Positions 43,981-54,631 of a stretch of 64,000 bases of DNA are shown here, piece by piece. The notes beneath the pieces were generated by a model. It was not told the origin of the DNA. It worked only from the letters and a program-made list of their open reading frames with translations, and searched no databases. How positions within the stretch are numbered: position 1 is the first letter of the stretch; the number at the start of each line of letters is the position of its first letter. The DNA lies in NCBI GenBank assembly GCA_947561395.2, contig OX387190.1, positions 42,768,392 to 42,832,391 on the forward strand. Direction: 5' to 3'. Source of the stretch: Buxus sempervirens. Lineage: Eukaryota > Streptophyta > Magnoliopsida > Buxales > Buxaceae. Made by a program: the position numbers and the translations under genes.

Positions 43981-44110
43981 ACCGTATTTATACTACGAGC
44001 AAGCCGTGCCCGTAAAATTACTACGGGCGTACCTTGCCCGTGAATTTTCTACGGTCAGGCGTGTCCGTAATGTCTATACGGGCGAGCCTTGCCCGTAATA
44101 TAATTACGGA
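43981..44110. promoter_or_regulatory. GC-rich palindromic module, copy before antisense gene 2
   Basis: Repeated TACGGGC(A/G)(A/T)(A/G)CC(T)TGCCCGTA-like units, four to five in about 130 bp, each an inverted repeat of ACGGGC and GCCCGT. Four related copies lie at 38913-39023 and 58423-58533 (LTRs), 39469-39570 (before the leader of antisense gene 1) and 55420-55560 (gag-pol leader). Confidence 0.75.
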
Positions 44111-44133
44111 ATTTACTGCCTTGCGATTTTTTC

Positions 44134-44141
44134 TATATAAA
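44134..44141 (+). promoter_or_regulatory. TATA box of antisense gene 2
   Basis: TATATAAA lies 35-92 bp before the two possible start codons and about 25 bp after the palindromic module at 43981-44110. Module, TATA and ATG in this order look like a compact promoter. Confidence 0.6.
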
Positions 44142-44175
44142 CTCCTAGGGAACGTCATTGTGACACTTTTATTGA

Positions 44176-46033
44176 TTGGAAAACTCCCTGAGCACGTCTT
44201 TTCTCGCTTTCCTTGGCTTCTTTGGCGCTTCCATGGCTTCCCCTACGCCGCTTTCTCCTGCCGTTGAATCTCCTCCTGCAAGACAACCTGTTAGATCAAA
44301 ACCTCCTAATCTTACCAGGTACAATCTTGTGGATTCCTTTTATGATAGATGGGTTAACTCCATGACCCTTGATGAGGAGATTCGTTGGGGTTCCATCCAC
44401 TTAGGGCACATCCTACACCTCCCTAAAATTCCCTTTAAGTGGGAAATCATTGAAGCTTTGATAGGCCATTGGGTACCTGAGCTGAATCTCTTCCGTTTTG
44501 ATGATAAAGAGATGACTCCTACCATAGAAGAGATTGAAACCATCCTTGGCCTTAGATTTTCTGAAAAAGTTGTGAACCCACCCCTAAAGCTTAGTTATAA
44601 AAAGGAGGCTTCCACTTTCTTGGGTATAGGGAAGAAGGACTTAGGAAATTCTGATGCACTATTGACCTTGTCCAAGACCTTTTTGACCGAAAAACTTCTG
44701 AGGAGTAATGACAAGGACTCTAGGTTTAATGCATTGACCCTAATAGTGGTCAATCAGCTGTTTTTTCCACGGGGTGATGACCAGGTTGACTTGGCTCTCA
44801 TCTCAGTTATCTGTCAGGTTAGGGAACGCGAGAGGCTGGCCCCTATGATCCTAGCAGAGATATATCAGGCTCTTACTGATTGTTATTTCAGGAAGAAGAA
44901 ACGCTTCCTTGCCTGCGCCCCTATCCTACAGGTAAAATATGCATGTATTTTTTTTTTTTTCTATTTTTTTTTCTATTCTTCCTTTCCTTTCTTTCTTCTC
45001 TTTTTTTTTTTCTTTTCTTCTTCTTCTCTTTTTTCTTTCTTCTTTTTTTTTTTTTTTTTTTTTCCTTTTTTTTTTTTTTTTTCTTCTTTTTTTTTTTTTT
45101 CTTTTTGGAAATAAATTGAAATACTCCCTTTTCCTGCAGCTTTGGTTGCTTGACCATCTTAGCCAGGTTGAAGAAATAACTCGCCGCTTCTTTCCAAGAT
45201 TGAAAGTTCCTGTTCTGATGAGCAATAGGGGATGTCCTAACATCCAAGGTGGTAAGCAAGGCTGGTTCACTTTCTTGGGTACTCTCCAGGATGATCAAGT
45301 GAGATGGCCTGGCACTTATCAGCCCACTCCAGAGACAGTGATCAGCTTTAGAGATAAAAACTTTCTGGTCCTAGCAGGCTTGAAATCTGCTGTTCTCTAT
45401 CTTCCTTTGAGGGTTCTTCGGCAATTTGGAGCGACCCAGGGAATCATGATTCCCACAGGTTATGAGAGCTTTATAGGGCCACTTACTTCAGCCACCATGG
45501 GGCTAAATGCTCAATTAATGAAAGAGTGGTCCTATGTTTGCTTTCTGCGGGGTCCAGTCTTTGCTGAGTCCTATGTGAAGGACTATCACTTCTGGATCAA
45601 GGAACAGGTGCAGAGTCATGCCCCAGTACCAGAGGATCCTCCTGCAGTTCTTCCTCCTACTTATGAGGACATTCTGGAGTTAGAAAGGGCAACCCATAAA
45701 CGGCTTCAACAAATATGGGTACGGGAGGCTCAAGAACTTAGGATAAAAGTTCTTTTTCTGGAGAGGCAGCTTGAAGAGCAGAAGTCTGGCCGCATTGCCA
45801 TAGAGAAGAAACTTGAAGAACAAAGGCTAGCTCGTCGCTTTGAAGTCCGAGTGATGCGGAAGAAGTATCAGGATTCCTTGGCTGACCTTAGGGCGTTAAA
45901 GATCAAGCTTTCCTTTTCAGATGAGGTCATCTCCTTTTTGAGTGATCCTGATGCAGAGGGTGCTTCTGGAATCATTGCAACTCAGGCAGCTAGGATTAGG
46001 GAACTTGAGGAGCAGTTAGGGAGTAGGGATTAG
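44176..46033 (+). CDS. Antisense gene 2 of the Ogre-type element: second PMD-like protein with coiled coil
   Basis: Two open segments, about 44176-44932 and 45140-46033, separated by a very T-rich intron. The first holds YNLVDSFYDRWVNSMTLDEE, IRWGSIHLGHILHLPKIPF, EIIEALIGHWVPELNLFRF and MTPTIEEIETILGLRF. This is the fold pattern of the domain labelled DUF7745 in plant retroelement proteins, related in layout to the PMD of antisense gene 1. The second segment ends in a long charged coiled coil (LEEQKSGRIAIEKKLEEQR). The start could be 44176 or MASPTPL at 44233. A TATA box stands at 44134. Confidence 0.72.
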
Positions 46034-47035
46034 ATTCTTTCATCATTTTTTTTTTCTTTCATTTTTTTTTTCCATACTTTTTTACAAAAGCAAACTCCAT
46101 TAGTGGAAAGATATTAGATTTAATTCAAAAATAGGTTTTATATTATTGGCCTCAGAATTCTCAGATGCTTATAAAAACAGAAGTTTTATGAAAAAGTATT
46201 TGATTTCTCATCATTGGCCAAAGTATAGTTTTTTTTTTTTTTTGAAAGCTGATCCAAAACACTTAATCACATATAATTAAAGGAATTAAAATCAGGTTGA
46301 ATAATGAAAAGGGTAGTCCAAGCAATAGGGAGAGACCAAATTTGTCTACCCTGTGACCTTTAGAATCATCCCCTAATGATTTTTCCTTCCTGATTGGTCT
46401 TGCTAATCTGCTCAGTTTCCAGTGCTCATGCTGATTTGAAACTTAGACCCCATGATCAACTCATCCCTTGATTCTTTTCTTCTTTTTTTTTTTTTTTCTT
46501 TTTTTCTTTTTTTTTTCTTTTTTTCTTTTTGCCCTTCTTGCCCCTAGTGCCAATTACGGTTTTCACTAGGGTTGGCCTCTGCATTCCATCATCACCAATC
46601 TTACTCTGAAAGTTGAATGAATATACTAAAATCACCGAGGTCTTAATAATAGGACGAAACAAAGGCTAGGTTCGGTTTATGAAAGAAAAGGTATTAAAGG
46701 CTCAAAATTTTCTAAGTGTGAAAATGGGTCAACTGGACTTACAGTCATGGTGAATTCAATCCCATTCCTCTTCTTTTGTATTTGGCATTTATTTGCCCCT
46801 ATTTTTTCCTTTTTTTTTTTTTTTTTTTTCAAATTTTTTTTCAAATTTTTTTCTTTTTTTTTTTCTTTTTGCCCCTATTGGCCTTGCCCTTATTGGCTTT
46901 GCCCCAGTATAAGGCTGTAAGTCCAGTTTGGGTTTAACAAAAAAAATACGAACAGGCTCAAATTGGTTTGACTAGGGATTCAAATTTTGGGATATAAAGA
47001 ACAATGGCCTCAGATCATTTCCTAGTAATATTCAT
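46034..47035. other. Space between the convergent sense and antisense genes of the Ogre-type element
   Basis: About 1 kb with several long T-runs (near 46230, 46480-46530 and 46806-46862) and no coding content. It must hold the 3' ends of antisense gene 2 on the + strand and the downstream part of gag-pol on the - strand. Confidence 0.5.
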
Positions 47036-50000
47036 TCATGGAAAATATCTCTTTACTGCATCAGAGTTAATTGGCTCAGGAAAATCCTTTCCATCCATTT
47101 CTGTTAAGATGAGAGCACCCCCTGATAGAACTTTCTTGACCACATAAGGTCCTTCCCAATTTGGTTTAAACTTTCCACGAGGATCTTCCAAAAAGGGTAA
47201 AATCTTCTTTAATACCAAATTTCCTTCTTGGAAAGTTCTGGGCTTCACCTTTTTATTGTAAGCCCTAGCCATCCTCTTCCGATATATTTGGCCATGACTA
47301 AGTGCCTTCAAACGCTTTTCTTCAATTAAATTGAGTTGATCATGTCTAGACTGTATCCATTCAGCTTCTTCTAATTCTGCTTCCATTAGCACTCTTAGTG
47401 AAGGTATTTCCACTTCCACTGGTAAAACTGCTTCCATTCCATAGACTAAGGAGTATGGGGTCGCTCCTGTAGAAGTCCGAATTGAGGTTCTGTAAGCATG
47501 TAGAGCAAGTGGCAGCATTTCATGCCAATCTTTAAAACTCACTACCATCTTTTGAATAATCTTCTTTATATTCTTATTGGCTGCTTCCACTGCCCCATTC
47601 ATCTTTGGTCTGTAAGGCGCTGACTTGTGGTGGGTAATCTGAAATTGTTCACACATCTTCCTCATGTCTTTGTTCTTAAGGTTTGAAGCATTGTCTGTTA
47701 CTATGGCACTTGGCAAACCATAGCGGCAAATGATGTTATGCTTCAAAAACTTAAGAACATGGCTACTTGTAATGTTTGCATAAGAAGCCGCTTCTACCCA
47801 CTTGGTAAAGTAATCAATTGCTACGAGTATAAATCTATGTCCATTTGATGCCTTTGGAGAGATCATTCCAATGACATCTATACCCCACATAGAAAAAGGC
47901 CACGGAGATGTCATACTGTGTAATTCACTTGGGGGTGCATGCTTGTTATCCGCGTACACTTGGCATAAATGACACCTTTTAACGTGCATATAGCAATCAT
48001 GCTCCATAGTCGACCAGTAATATCCCAATCGCAGAATCTTCTTGGCAAGCATATGCCCATTCATATGGGGTCCACACACTCCTCCATGTACGGTTTCAAC
48101 TATCCTTTCTGACTCAGTTTTTGCAACACATCTAAGTAGTATATCATTGTGTGATCTTTTGTACAACTGCCCACCACTTAGTAAGAACTGTCCTGCCAGC
48201 CTCTGTATTGTTCTTTTCTCTGTAGAGGTGACATTTTCTGGTAAGCTCCGATCATTTAGGAAGTTCTTAATGTTTTGAAACCATGGTACTTCTTCTTCTG
48301 GGGTTTCTTCTAAAACAAGGCAGTAAGCTGGTTCGTCTCTGACTTCAATTTCCAATGGTCTAATATCAACCCCTTCTGGCATATTGACCATTGAAGCCAA
48401 TGTTGCTAGAGCATCTGCAAACTGGTTTTTGGCCCTTGGCATATAATTGAAGGAAATTCGAGTAAATTTATTGCTTATTTCTTCCAAATACTGGTGATAG
48501 GGGATCAATTTGTGATCCTTGGTTTTCCATTCACCAGTTGTTTGGAAGATGATAAGACTCGAATCTCCATATACGTCAAGTTCCTCTACTTCATGATCTA
48601 AGGCTGCTTGTAACCCAATTATGCATGCTTCATACTCTGCTATATTGTTCGTGCATTGGAACCTTAACTTCACTGCGATTGGGATATGTGCCCCATCTGG
48701 CTTGATCAGAACAGCCCCTATTCCATTTCCATTCATATTGGCGGCCCCATCAAAAAACATCTGCCATGAGCTCTCACCTTCTTCCTCTTCAGCAAACAGG
48801 ATTGCCTCATCAGGGAAGTTGGTCTTTAAGGGTTGGTATTCTGGTAAAGGGTGTGCGGCTAAGTGATCTGCAATAGCTTGACCCTTAATGGCCTTCTGTG
48901 TGATATAGGTGAGGTCAAATTCAGAGAGTAACAACTGCCACTTTGCTGTTCTGCCAGTTAAAGCTGGTTTCTCAAATAGATACTTCAAAGGGTCCATGCG
49001 GGATATCAATAAGGTGGAATGACTAAGGAAATAGTGCCTTAGTCTCTGAGTTGCCCATACTAAAGCACAACAAGTCTTTTCCAAAGGTGAATACTTTGCT
49101 TCATATTCTGTAAATTTCTTACTCAGGTAGTAAATCGCCCTCTCCTTTCTGCCTGTATCGTCATGCTGTCCTAAGACACACCCCATTGATGTCTCCAAAA
49201 CAGACAAGTATAGGATTAGTGGCCTTCCTGGAGTTGGTGGTACTAGCACAGGTGGGTTTAATAAGTATTCCTTTATTGTGTCAAAGGCTTCTTGGCACTC
49301 ATCATTCCAGACTGTCGGGTTATTCTTTCTTAAAAGTTTGAAAATTGGTTCACAGATAGCGGTGAGCTGTGCTATGAACCGGCTTATGTACTGAATCCTT
49401 CCAAGAAAGCCCCGAACCTCTCTCTCGGTTCTAGGTGATGGCATTTCAATGATGGCTTTAGCTTTAGCTGGGTCAATCTCAATTCCTCTTCTGCTTACTA
49501 TAAAACCCAATAATTTTCCTGATGTAGCCCCAAAGACACACTTAGCAGGGTTCAGCCTTAGACTGTATTTCCTAAGCCGATCAAATACCTTCTTCAAGTT
49601 GATCAAGTGGTCTTCTTCTTCGCATGATTTGGCTATCATATCATCCACATAAACCTCCATCTCCTTATGGATCATATCATGGAATAAGGCTGTCATGGCC
49701 CTCTGGTAGGTTGCCCCAGCATTCTTAAGTCCAAATGGCATGACAGTGTAGTGGAAGGTACCCCAAGGGGTGATAAAGGCTGTCTTCTCTTGGTCTTCCT
49801 TAGCCATCTTAATCTGATTATACCCAGAAAACCCATCCATGAATGAGAATAGACTATGTACAGCGGTGTTATCCACCAGGATGTCTACGTGTGGAAGTGG
49901 AAAATCATCCTTTGGACTTGCCTTATTCAAATCTCTATAATCTACGCACATTCTGACTTTCCCATCCTTCTTTGGCACTGGCACTATATTTGCAAGCCAT

Positions 50001-50662
50001 TCGGGGTATGTGGAAACTGCTAAGAATCCGGCTTGGAATTGTTTAACCACTTCATCTTTAACCTTCAATGTCCACTCAGGTTTTAACCTTCTCAGTTTCT
50101 GCTTAACTGGCTTAGAGTCTGGTAGAATGGGTAGCCTGTGCACCACCATATCTGTGTCTAACCCCGGCATATCCCGATACGACCATGCAAACACATCTTC
50201 ATAATCAGCCAAAAATCGTATCATTTCATCTCGCTGTACCTCAGATAGACATACCCCAATCTTTACTATTTTTGGGTCCTCTTCGGTCCCTAGGTTGATT
50301 GATATGGTCTCTTCAATATTGGGTTGGACCCCCTTTTCATGACGCTCTAATTGATATGTGATTTCTTTTGGAACGTCGTCTTCTTCGTCCTCGGTCTCTT
50401 CTTCAACCCCCATTAGGTCAAAGTCGAGCTCAAGGTCGAAGTCATACTCATCCTGATCCAATTCCGTTTGCTTATATGGTTCATAAATGGTTTGGACCTT
50501 TTTGAAAAATTTATCTTTTCTAGAAAAAACTGAAAACTCTTTTTGTGTTTTTTGAGAGCCTTCTACAAAATCTTTCCCTGAAGACGAAGGCTCCTTAAAA
50601 CCTTCAGGAAAAGGGCATTCCACTAATGGAGTTTTTTTTTGGAAGCCATGTCTGTTTGCCAA
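47036..50662 (-). CDS. Reverse transcriptase-RNase H-integrase frame of the Ogre-type element
   Basis: One open frame of 1,208 codons. In order: an acidic linker, reverse transcriptase with the YVDD catalytic box near residue 340, the gypsy RNase H, a second archaeal-type RNase H (MFFDGAANMNGNGIGAV near 635), and integrase with the HHCC zinc finger and DDE core (GIDVIGMISPK onwards). The second RNase H is a mark of the Tat lineage. The frame looks whole. It ends tail to tail with the antisense genes. Confidence 0.93.
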   Translation of the reverse strand: MANRHGFQKKTPLVECPFPEGFKEPSSSGKDFVEGSQKTQKEFSVFSRKDKFFKKVQTIYEPYKQTELDQDEYDFDLELDFDLMGVEEETEDEEDDVPKEITYQLERHEKGVQPNIEETISINLGTEEDPKIVKIGVCLSEVQRDEMIRFLADYEDVFAWSYRDMPGLDTDMVVHRLPILPDSKPVKQKLRRLKPEWTLKVKDEVVKQFQAGFLAVSTYPEWLANIVPVPKKDGKVRMCVDYRDLNKASPKDDFPLPHVDILVDNTAVHSLFSFMDGFSGYNQIKMAKEDQEKTAFITPWGTFHYTVMPFGLKNAGATYQRAMTALFHDMIHKEMEVYVDDMIAKSCEEEDHLINLKKVFDRLRKYSLRLNPAKCVFGATSGKLLGFIVSRRGIEIDPAKAKAIIEMPSPRTEREVRGFLGRIQYISRFIAQLTAICEPIFKLLRKNNPTVWNDECQEAFDTIKEYLLNPPVLVPPTPGRPLILYLSVLETSMGCVLGQHDDTGRKERAIYYLSKKFTEYEAKYSPLEKTCCALVWATQRLRHYFLSHSTLLISRMDPLKYLFEKPALTGRTAKWQLLLSEFDLTYITQKAIKGQAIADHLAAHPLPEYQPLKTNFPDEAILFAEEEEGESSWQMFFDGAANMNGNGIGAVLIKPDGAHIPIAVKLRFQCTNNIAEYEACIIGLQAALDHEVEELDVYGDSSLIIFQTTGEWKTKDHKLIPYHQYLEEISNKFTRISFNYMPRAKNQFADALATLASMVNMPEGVDIRPLEIEVRDEPAYCLVLEETPEEEVPWFQNIKNFLNDRSLPENVTSTEKRTIQRLAGQFLLSGGQLYKRSHNDILLRCVAKTESERIVETVHGGVCGPHMNGHMLAKKILRLGYYWSTMEHDCYMHVKRCHLCQVYADNKHAPPSELHSMTSPWPFSMWGIDVIGMISPKASNGHRFILVAIDYFTKWVEAASYANITSSHVLKFLKHNIICRYGLPSAIVTDNASNLKNKDMRKMCEQFQITHHKSAPYRPKMNGAVEAANKNIKKIIQKMVVSFKDWHEMLPLALHAYRTSIRTSTGATPYSLVYGMEAVLPVEVEIPSLRVLMEAELEEAEWIQSRHDQLNLIEEKRLKALSHGQIYRKRMARAYNKKVKPRTFQEGNLVLKKILPFLEDPRGKFKPNWEGPYVVKKVLSGGALILTEMDGKDFPEPINSDAVKRYFP

Positions 50663-53600
50663 ACAAACGCGGCTTCAAAAGTAAGGGGAGTTTCCTCCCA
50701 ATTATTCAGAATAAAAGAATCTGGGGCAGGGATACAAGCCTGCTCCTCAAGCTCAGGGTCTGCATCAGAGATCACCAGTACTGGGTGCGTTGCATCGCCT
50801 GTTTCTTCGGTAGGGCTAGTTCCAGATGGAACTTCTACTGCAGCCCAGTCAATAAAAGGTAGCTCCTCTGCTACTTTTTCTTGGTTGCCTTCTGTCATGG
50901 CAAAGAATGCCCCTACTTCCTCATAAGAGTCCTGCTCCTGTTTGGCTTGTGGCCCAGGCCCACCAGATGCTTGTGGAGGTGGAACACATGGCTGTATTGT
51001 GGAGGGTTTAGGTTTCTGGAATGGGTTGACATTGTAGTATGGGGGTTTGGCCTGATCCTCAGGAGGAGACAGCTGAATCATGTGAGACAGCTTAGGAAAA
51101 GTTTCCCTGATGTGCGGGAATTTCATAGCTTCTGTCTGCCCCTGTCTTCTCCATTTCCTTGGCTTGGACCCCAATCCTGCTCTATGAACCATCTTCTTAA
51201 CCTGAACTGGTTCTATCCTTCCTTGTAGGTTAATCCCCAGACCTTTTCCAGGGTGAAAATGGTACTTTTCTAATACATTTTTGACCATTTTTTCAGCACA
51301 GGTCAATTTTCCTTCTTTTTGTTGATACCCCCCAGGTATATAATTCACAGCTTCAAACTGAAAAGAGTGAAATGCCATCTTATCTGCTGTCATTTCCGTG
51401 TTAATACAGGGTACATCAGGGGACCACATGGGGGGAACCAAATTTTCGGCCAGGACGGTAATCACCTTTTGCCCTCTAATATACTTGACTCTTTGGTGGA
51501 GGGTAGATGGTATGGCCCTAGCTGTATGAATCCACGGCCTTCCTAGGAGTAGGTTGAAAGCCGCAGGTATATCCATCACTTCAAATGTGATGTTGAAAAT
51601 ATACGGTCCAATTGTGACCGGCAGTTCAACCTCCCCTAGGGAGTGTGTCTTAGAGCTGTCAAATGCTCTTATAATTCTTCCATTTTGTTTTATTTTGTTT
51701 CGCTCCAGATTGAGCTTAACAAAGGTTACTAAAGGGCAGACATTGAGGGCTGACCCATTATCAATCAAGACCCGGGCTATCATGCAGCCCTTACTGAGCA
51801 CAGCAATGTGCAATGGATCCACATGATGGTATCCTGCTGGACTAATTTCAGTTTCAGAAAAGGTTATGACATTATGGGATAATATTTGACCAACCATCCG
51901 GCCTAGTTGGTCTGGTTCAATGTTTTTAGGCACATGGGCCCCCTGAAGTATCCTTAACAAGGAGTCCCTATGTTTTTCTGAATTTAACAATAATCCCAGA
52001 ATTGAGATCTGGGCAGGGACCTTGTTCAACTGCTCAATGACATTGAACTCACTCTTTTTTATTACCTTAATGAGGTCAGCAGCCTCACTGTTAGTTACCT
52101 GAGGGGCCTCTTCCCCTACTTTGGCCTTGCCTTTATTTCTTTCTTCTTCTTTATCCTTCTCTGTTTCTTTCTGTTTTTCTTCCACCCCTACACACTTTCT
52201 TGACCTCATCATGAGATTTACTTCTTCCTTGCTTTCAACTGCAGGGCATGTAGTGGTAAATGCCTCACTGTAGTTCCATGGTACAGCCGATTCAGAGTAG
52301 GAAGGCTTGGGGACATTCACCACCAATGGGGGAAGTTTGGGCTTGGCGATGGAAGTCTGAGTAATAGGAACATTAACAACCAATGGAGGTAGTTGTTTTG
52401 GTTGAGGGGTTGCAAAAGGGACTGATGCACAATTTATGACCAATGGTGGCTTAGACTGAATGGGTGGAGTGAAAGTGGATGGATTATAATTAATGACCAA
52501 AGGTGGCTTGGCGATGTTCATTTGGGCCATGAGGGATGAGACCCGGTCCAAAGATGAGCTAATGTTCTTTGCAGCACTATCATTCCCCTTTGAAATCATG
52601 TTTATTTCTTTGCCTTCACTTCTCCTGTCAAAATATACTTTGACCGTTGTCCCTATGGGAGCAATTAATTGAGATGGGTCAAAGGTTATTTTGTCAGAAG
52701 AGATGACTCCTATGACATTAGATGGGCCTGCCCCGTGATGTTGGGGCAGTGGGTTTTGTCCAATATCTGTTCTTGGAGGATTGGAAGCCCCTGTATTGAA
52801 AGACAGGGTATTCTGGTCTAGTAAATCCTGAATGGCATGTTTCAAAGGCCAGCACTTGTCTGTAGGGTGCCCAGGTGCACCCATATGGTAATCACAAGTG
52901 GTGGAGGGGTCAAAATTTCTCCCCTTAGATGCATTCGGATTAGGTTCTCTTAAGGTGATATACCCTCCTTGCAATAAAGTGGGCAGCAATTGAGAGGGAG
53001 TCATTGGAATAGGGGTGAAAACCCTATTTCTCCTTGCTGCAAAATAGGCGTCCTTTTCCTCCTTGGTAAAAACCCTTTTTTGGTCTGAAGATGCTGCTGG
53101 AACATTAACCCTCATAGGGGCCTGGGTAGGTGGAGATGGAGTAGGAAAATGAGCAGGTACGTTGATTTGTATGGGCTTGTTAGGGCCGGATGGTGGCTGT
53201 ACCATGTTTACCTCACCCTCCTTCTTGTTCCCATTCTTTTTTGTCCCGCTTCCTTTCTTTAGGTTGGGGTCCTGCTGGCTAACCATGGCAGAGTGGTCAA
53301 TTATCTTACCTGACCTTATTCCATCCTCAATTCGGTCAGCCACCTGAACCAAAGCTGCAAAATTAGTGGTGGTCTGACCCACCAAGTGACTGTAGAATGG
53401 TTGACCCAAAGTGCTTATGAAAGTAGAAATCATTTCCTGTTCTAGCATGGGTGGCCTGACCTGAGAAGCTGTCTCCCTCCACCTCTTGGCATATTGCCTT
53501 ACAGTCTCTTCCCTTCCTTTGCTCATTCTCATGACGTCGTACCTATCTGGCATGATCTCTGAATTGAACCGGTATTGAGCCAGGAAGGCATCGGCTAGGT

Positions 53601-54363
53601 CCTTCCATCTTTTGATCTTTCCATGGTCCAGAGTGGCGAACCATCTTAATGCGGTTCCAGTCAGGCTCCTTTGGAAAAGTTGGATTAGAACACCTTCATC
53701 CTGCCCAAACTGGCATAGGGCACCACAGTATAACTTTAGATGGCTCATGGGGCAACCAGTGCCATCATACTTGTCCAAGTCTGGGCACTTAAACTTAGCC
53801 GGCAGGTTAACATTGGGGTATAGGCACAGGTCTTCAAAATTGGTGCCTCCAAAGTTGTTTACCCCTTTGACTGCCCTAAGTTCATCTTGGATCAATTCTA
53901 GCTTATGCATGAACTTTCTTTCAACCTCTTCCCTTATCCTTTCCTTTTCCTTAGCCTTGTTTGATTCAGCTGTCTCATCTCTGGTCAGTATAGGTTCAGG
54001 GGTGGGTTCATAGACGGGTTCAGGAGTTGGTTGCACTGGAGGTGGAACATTGACTTGGGGTGGAGGTGCAGGGTTGGATGCGGATGCCTGGTTCTGGGCC
54101 TGCATTTGTTGGGCCTGCACTTGTTGGGCCTGTACTGACAGTATGTTTTCTAGCATTCGGGCTAGTCCTGCCACTTGTTCTTGGAGTAGAACGACATCTG
54201 GATGAGGAGCATCAACTTCATCTTCAATGGGGTTCATGGCTCGAGCTCTTGATCTGGTTACAGGAGCTATGATTGCAAGTGTGTTAGTACCTGGCGAGAA
54301 ATAAAGATAAAATATCAGTGCCAATTTAATCTCCTTCACATGCCTAAGAATGCCTATGTGCAA
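50623..54363 (-). CDS. Gag-protease frame of the Ogre-type element
   Basis: One open frame of 1,246 codons. In order: a short basic start, a Gln/Pro-rich part, the retrotransposon gag domain (about residues 180-350), a zinc-knuckle-like CDYHMGAPGHPTDKC region near 490, a long Pro-rich linker, the aspartic protease with DNGSALNV near 870, and a G-patch-like stretch (HPGKGLGINL) near 1,060. The real start may be a later Met. It overlaps the next frame by about 40 bases in another phase; Ogre-type elements are known to join these parts by splicing. The frame looks whole. Confidence 0.92.
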   Translation of the reverse strand: MHIGILRHVKEIKLALIFYLYFSPGTNTLAIIAPVTRSRARAMNPIEDEVDAPHPDVVLLQEQVAGLARMLENILSVQAQQVQAQQMQAQNQASASNPAPPPQVNVPPPVQPTPEPVYEPTPEPILTRDETAESNKAKEKERIREEVERKFMHKLELIQDELRAVKGVNNFGGTNFEDLCLYPNVNLPAKFKCPDLDKYDGTGCPMSHLKLYCGALCQFGQDEGVLIQLFQRSLTGTALRWFATLDHGKIKRWKDLADAFLAQYRFNSEIMPDRYDVMRMSKGREETVRQYAKRWRETASQVRPPMLEQEMISTFISTLGQPFYSHLVGQTTTNFAALVQVADRIEDGIRSGKIIDHSAMVSQQDPNLKKGSGTKKNGNKKEGEVNMVQPPSGPNKPIQINVPAHFPTPSPPTQAPMRVNVPAASSDQKRVFTKEEKDAYFAARRNRVFTPIPMTPSQLLPTLLQGGYITLREPNPNASKGRNFDPSTTCDYHMGAPGHPTDKCWPLKHAIQDLLDQNTLSFNTGASNPPRTDIGQNPLPQHHGAGPSNVIGVISSDKITFDPSQLIAPIGTTVKVYFDRRSEGKEINMISKGNDSAAKNISSSLDRVSSLMAQMNIAKPPLVINYNPSTFTPPIQSKPPLVINCASVPFATPQPKQLPPLVVNVPITQTSIAKPKLPPLVVNVPKPSYSESAVPWNYSEAFTTTCPAVESKEEVNLMMRSRKCVGVEEKQKETEKDKEEERNKGKAKVGEEAPQVTNSEAADLIKVIKKSEFNVIEQLNKVPAQISILGLLLNSEKHRDSLLRILQGAHVPKNIEPDQLGRMVGQILSHNVITFSETEISPAGYHHVDPLHIAVLSKGCMIARVLIDNGSALNVCPLVTFVKLNLERNKIKQNGRIIRAFDSSKTHSLGEVELPVTIGPYIFNITFEVMDIPAAFNLLLGRPWIHTARAIPSTLHQRVKYIRGQKVITVLAENLVPPMWSPDVPCINTEMTADKMAFHSFQFEAVNYIPGGYQQKEGKLTCAEKMVKNVLEKYHFHPGKGLGINLQGRIEPVQVKKMVHRAGLGSKPRKWRRQGQTEAMKFPHIRETFPKLSHMIQLSPPEDQAKPPYYNVNPFQKPKPSTIQPCVPPPQASGGPGPQAKQEQDSYEEVGAFFAMTEGNQEKVAEELPFIDWAAVEVPSGTSPTEETGDATHPVLVISDADPELEEQACIPAPDSFILNNWEETPLTFEAAFVWQTDMASKKKLH

Positions 54364-54510
54364 GCTGGGTGAACACGAGTTTGGATATTTTTTTTATTTG
54401 CTTCTTTTTTTTTTTTTTTTTTTTATTTTTTATTTATTTATTTATTTATTTTGAATTGAATTGTTGGAATATTCTAGGGCTTCCAACAGGTCCCACAAAA
54501 GAGAGAAAGG

Positions 54511-54596
54511 TCTGAAATTCAAAGGCTTTCAGAGGTCCGGGGGGTTTTTTTTTTTTTTTTTGAAAAAGGTCTGAAATTCAAAGGCTTTCAGAGGCC

Positions 54597-54631
<35 letters not shown>

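Noticed and set aside
44939-45118. Phe/Ser-rich or Lys-rich open frames on both strands
   Set aside because: They are translations of a long T-tract that serves as intron in antisense gene 2.
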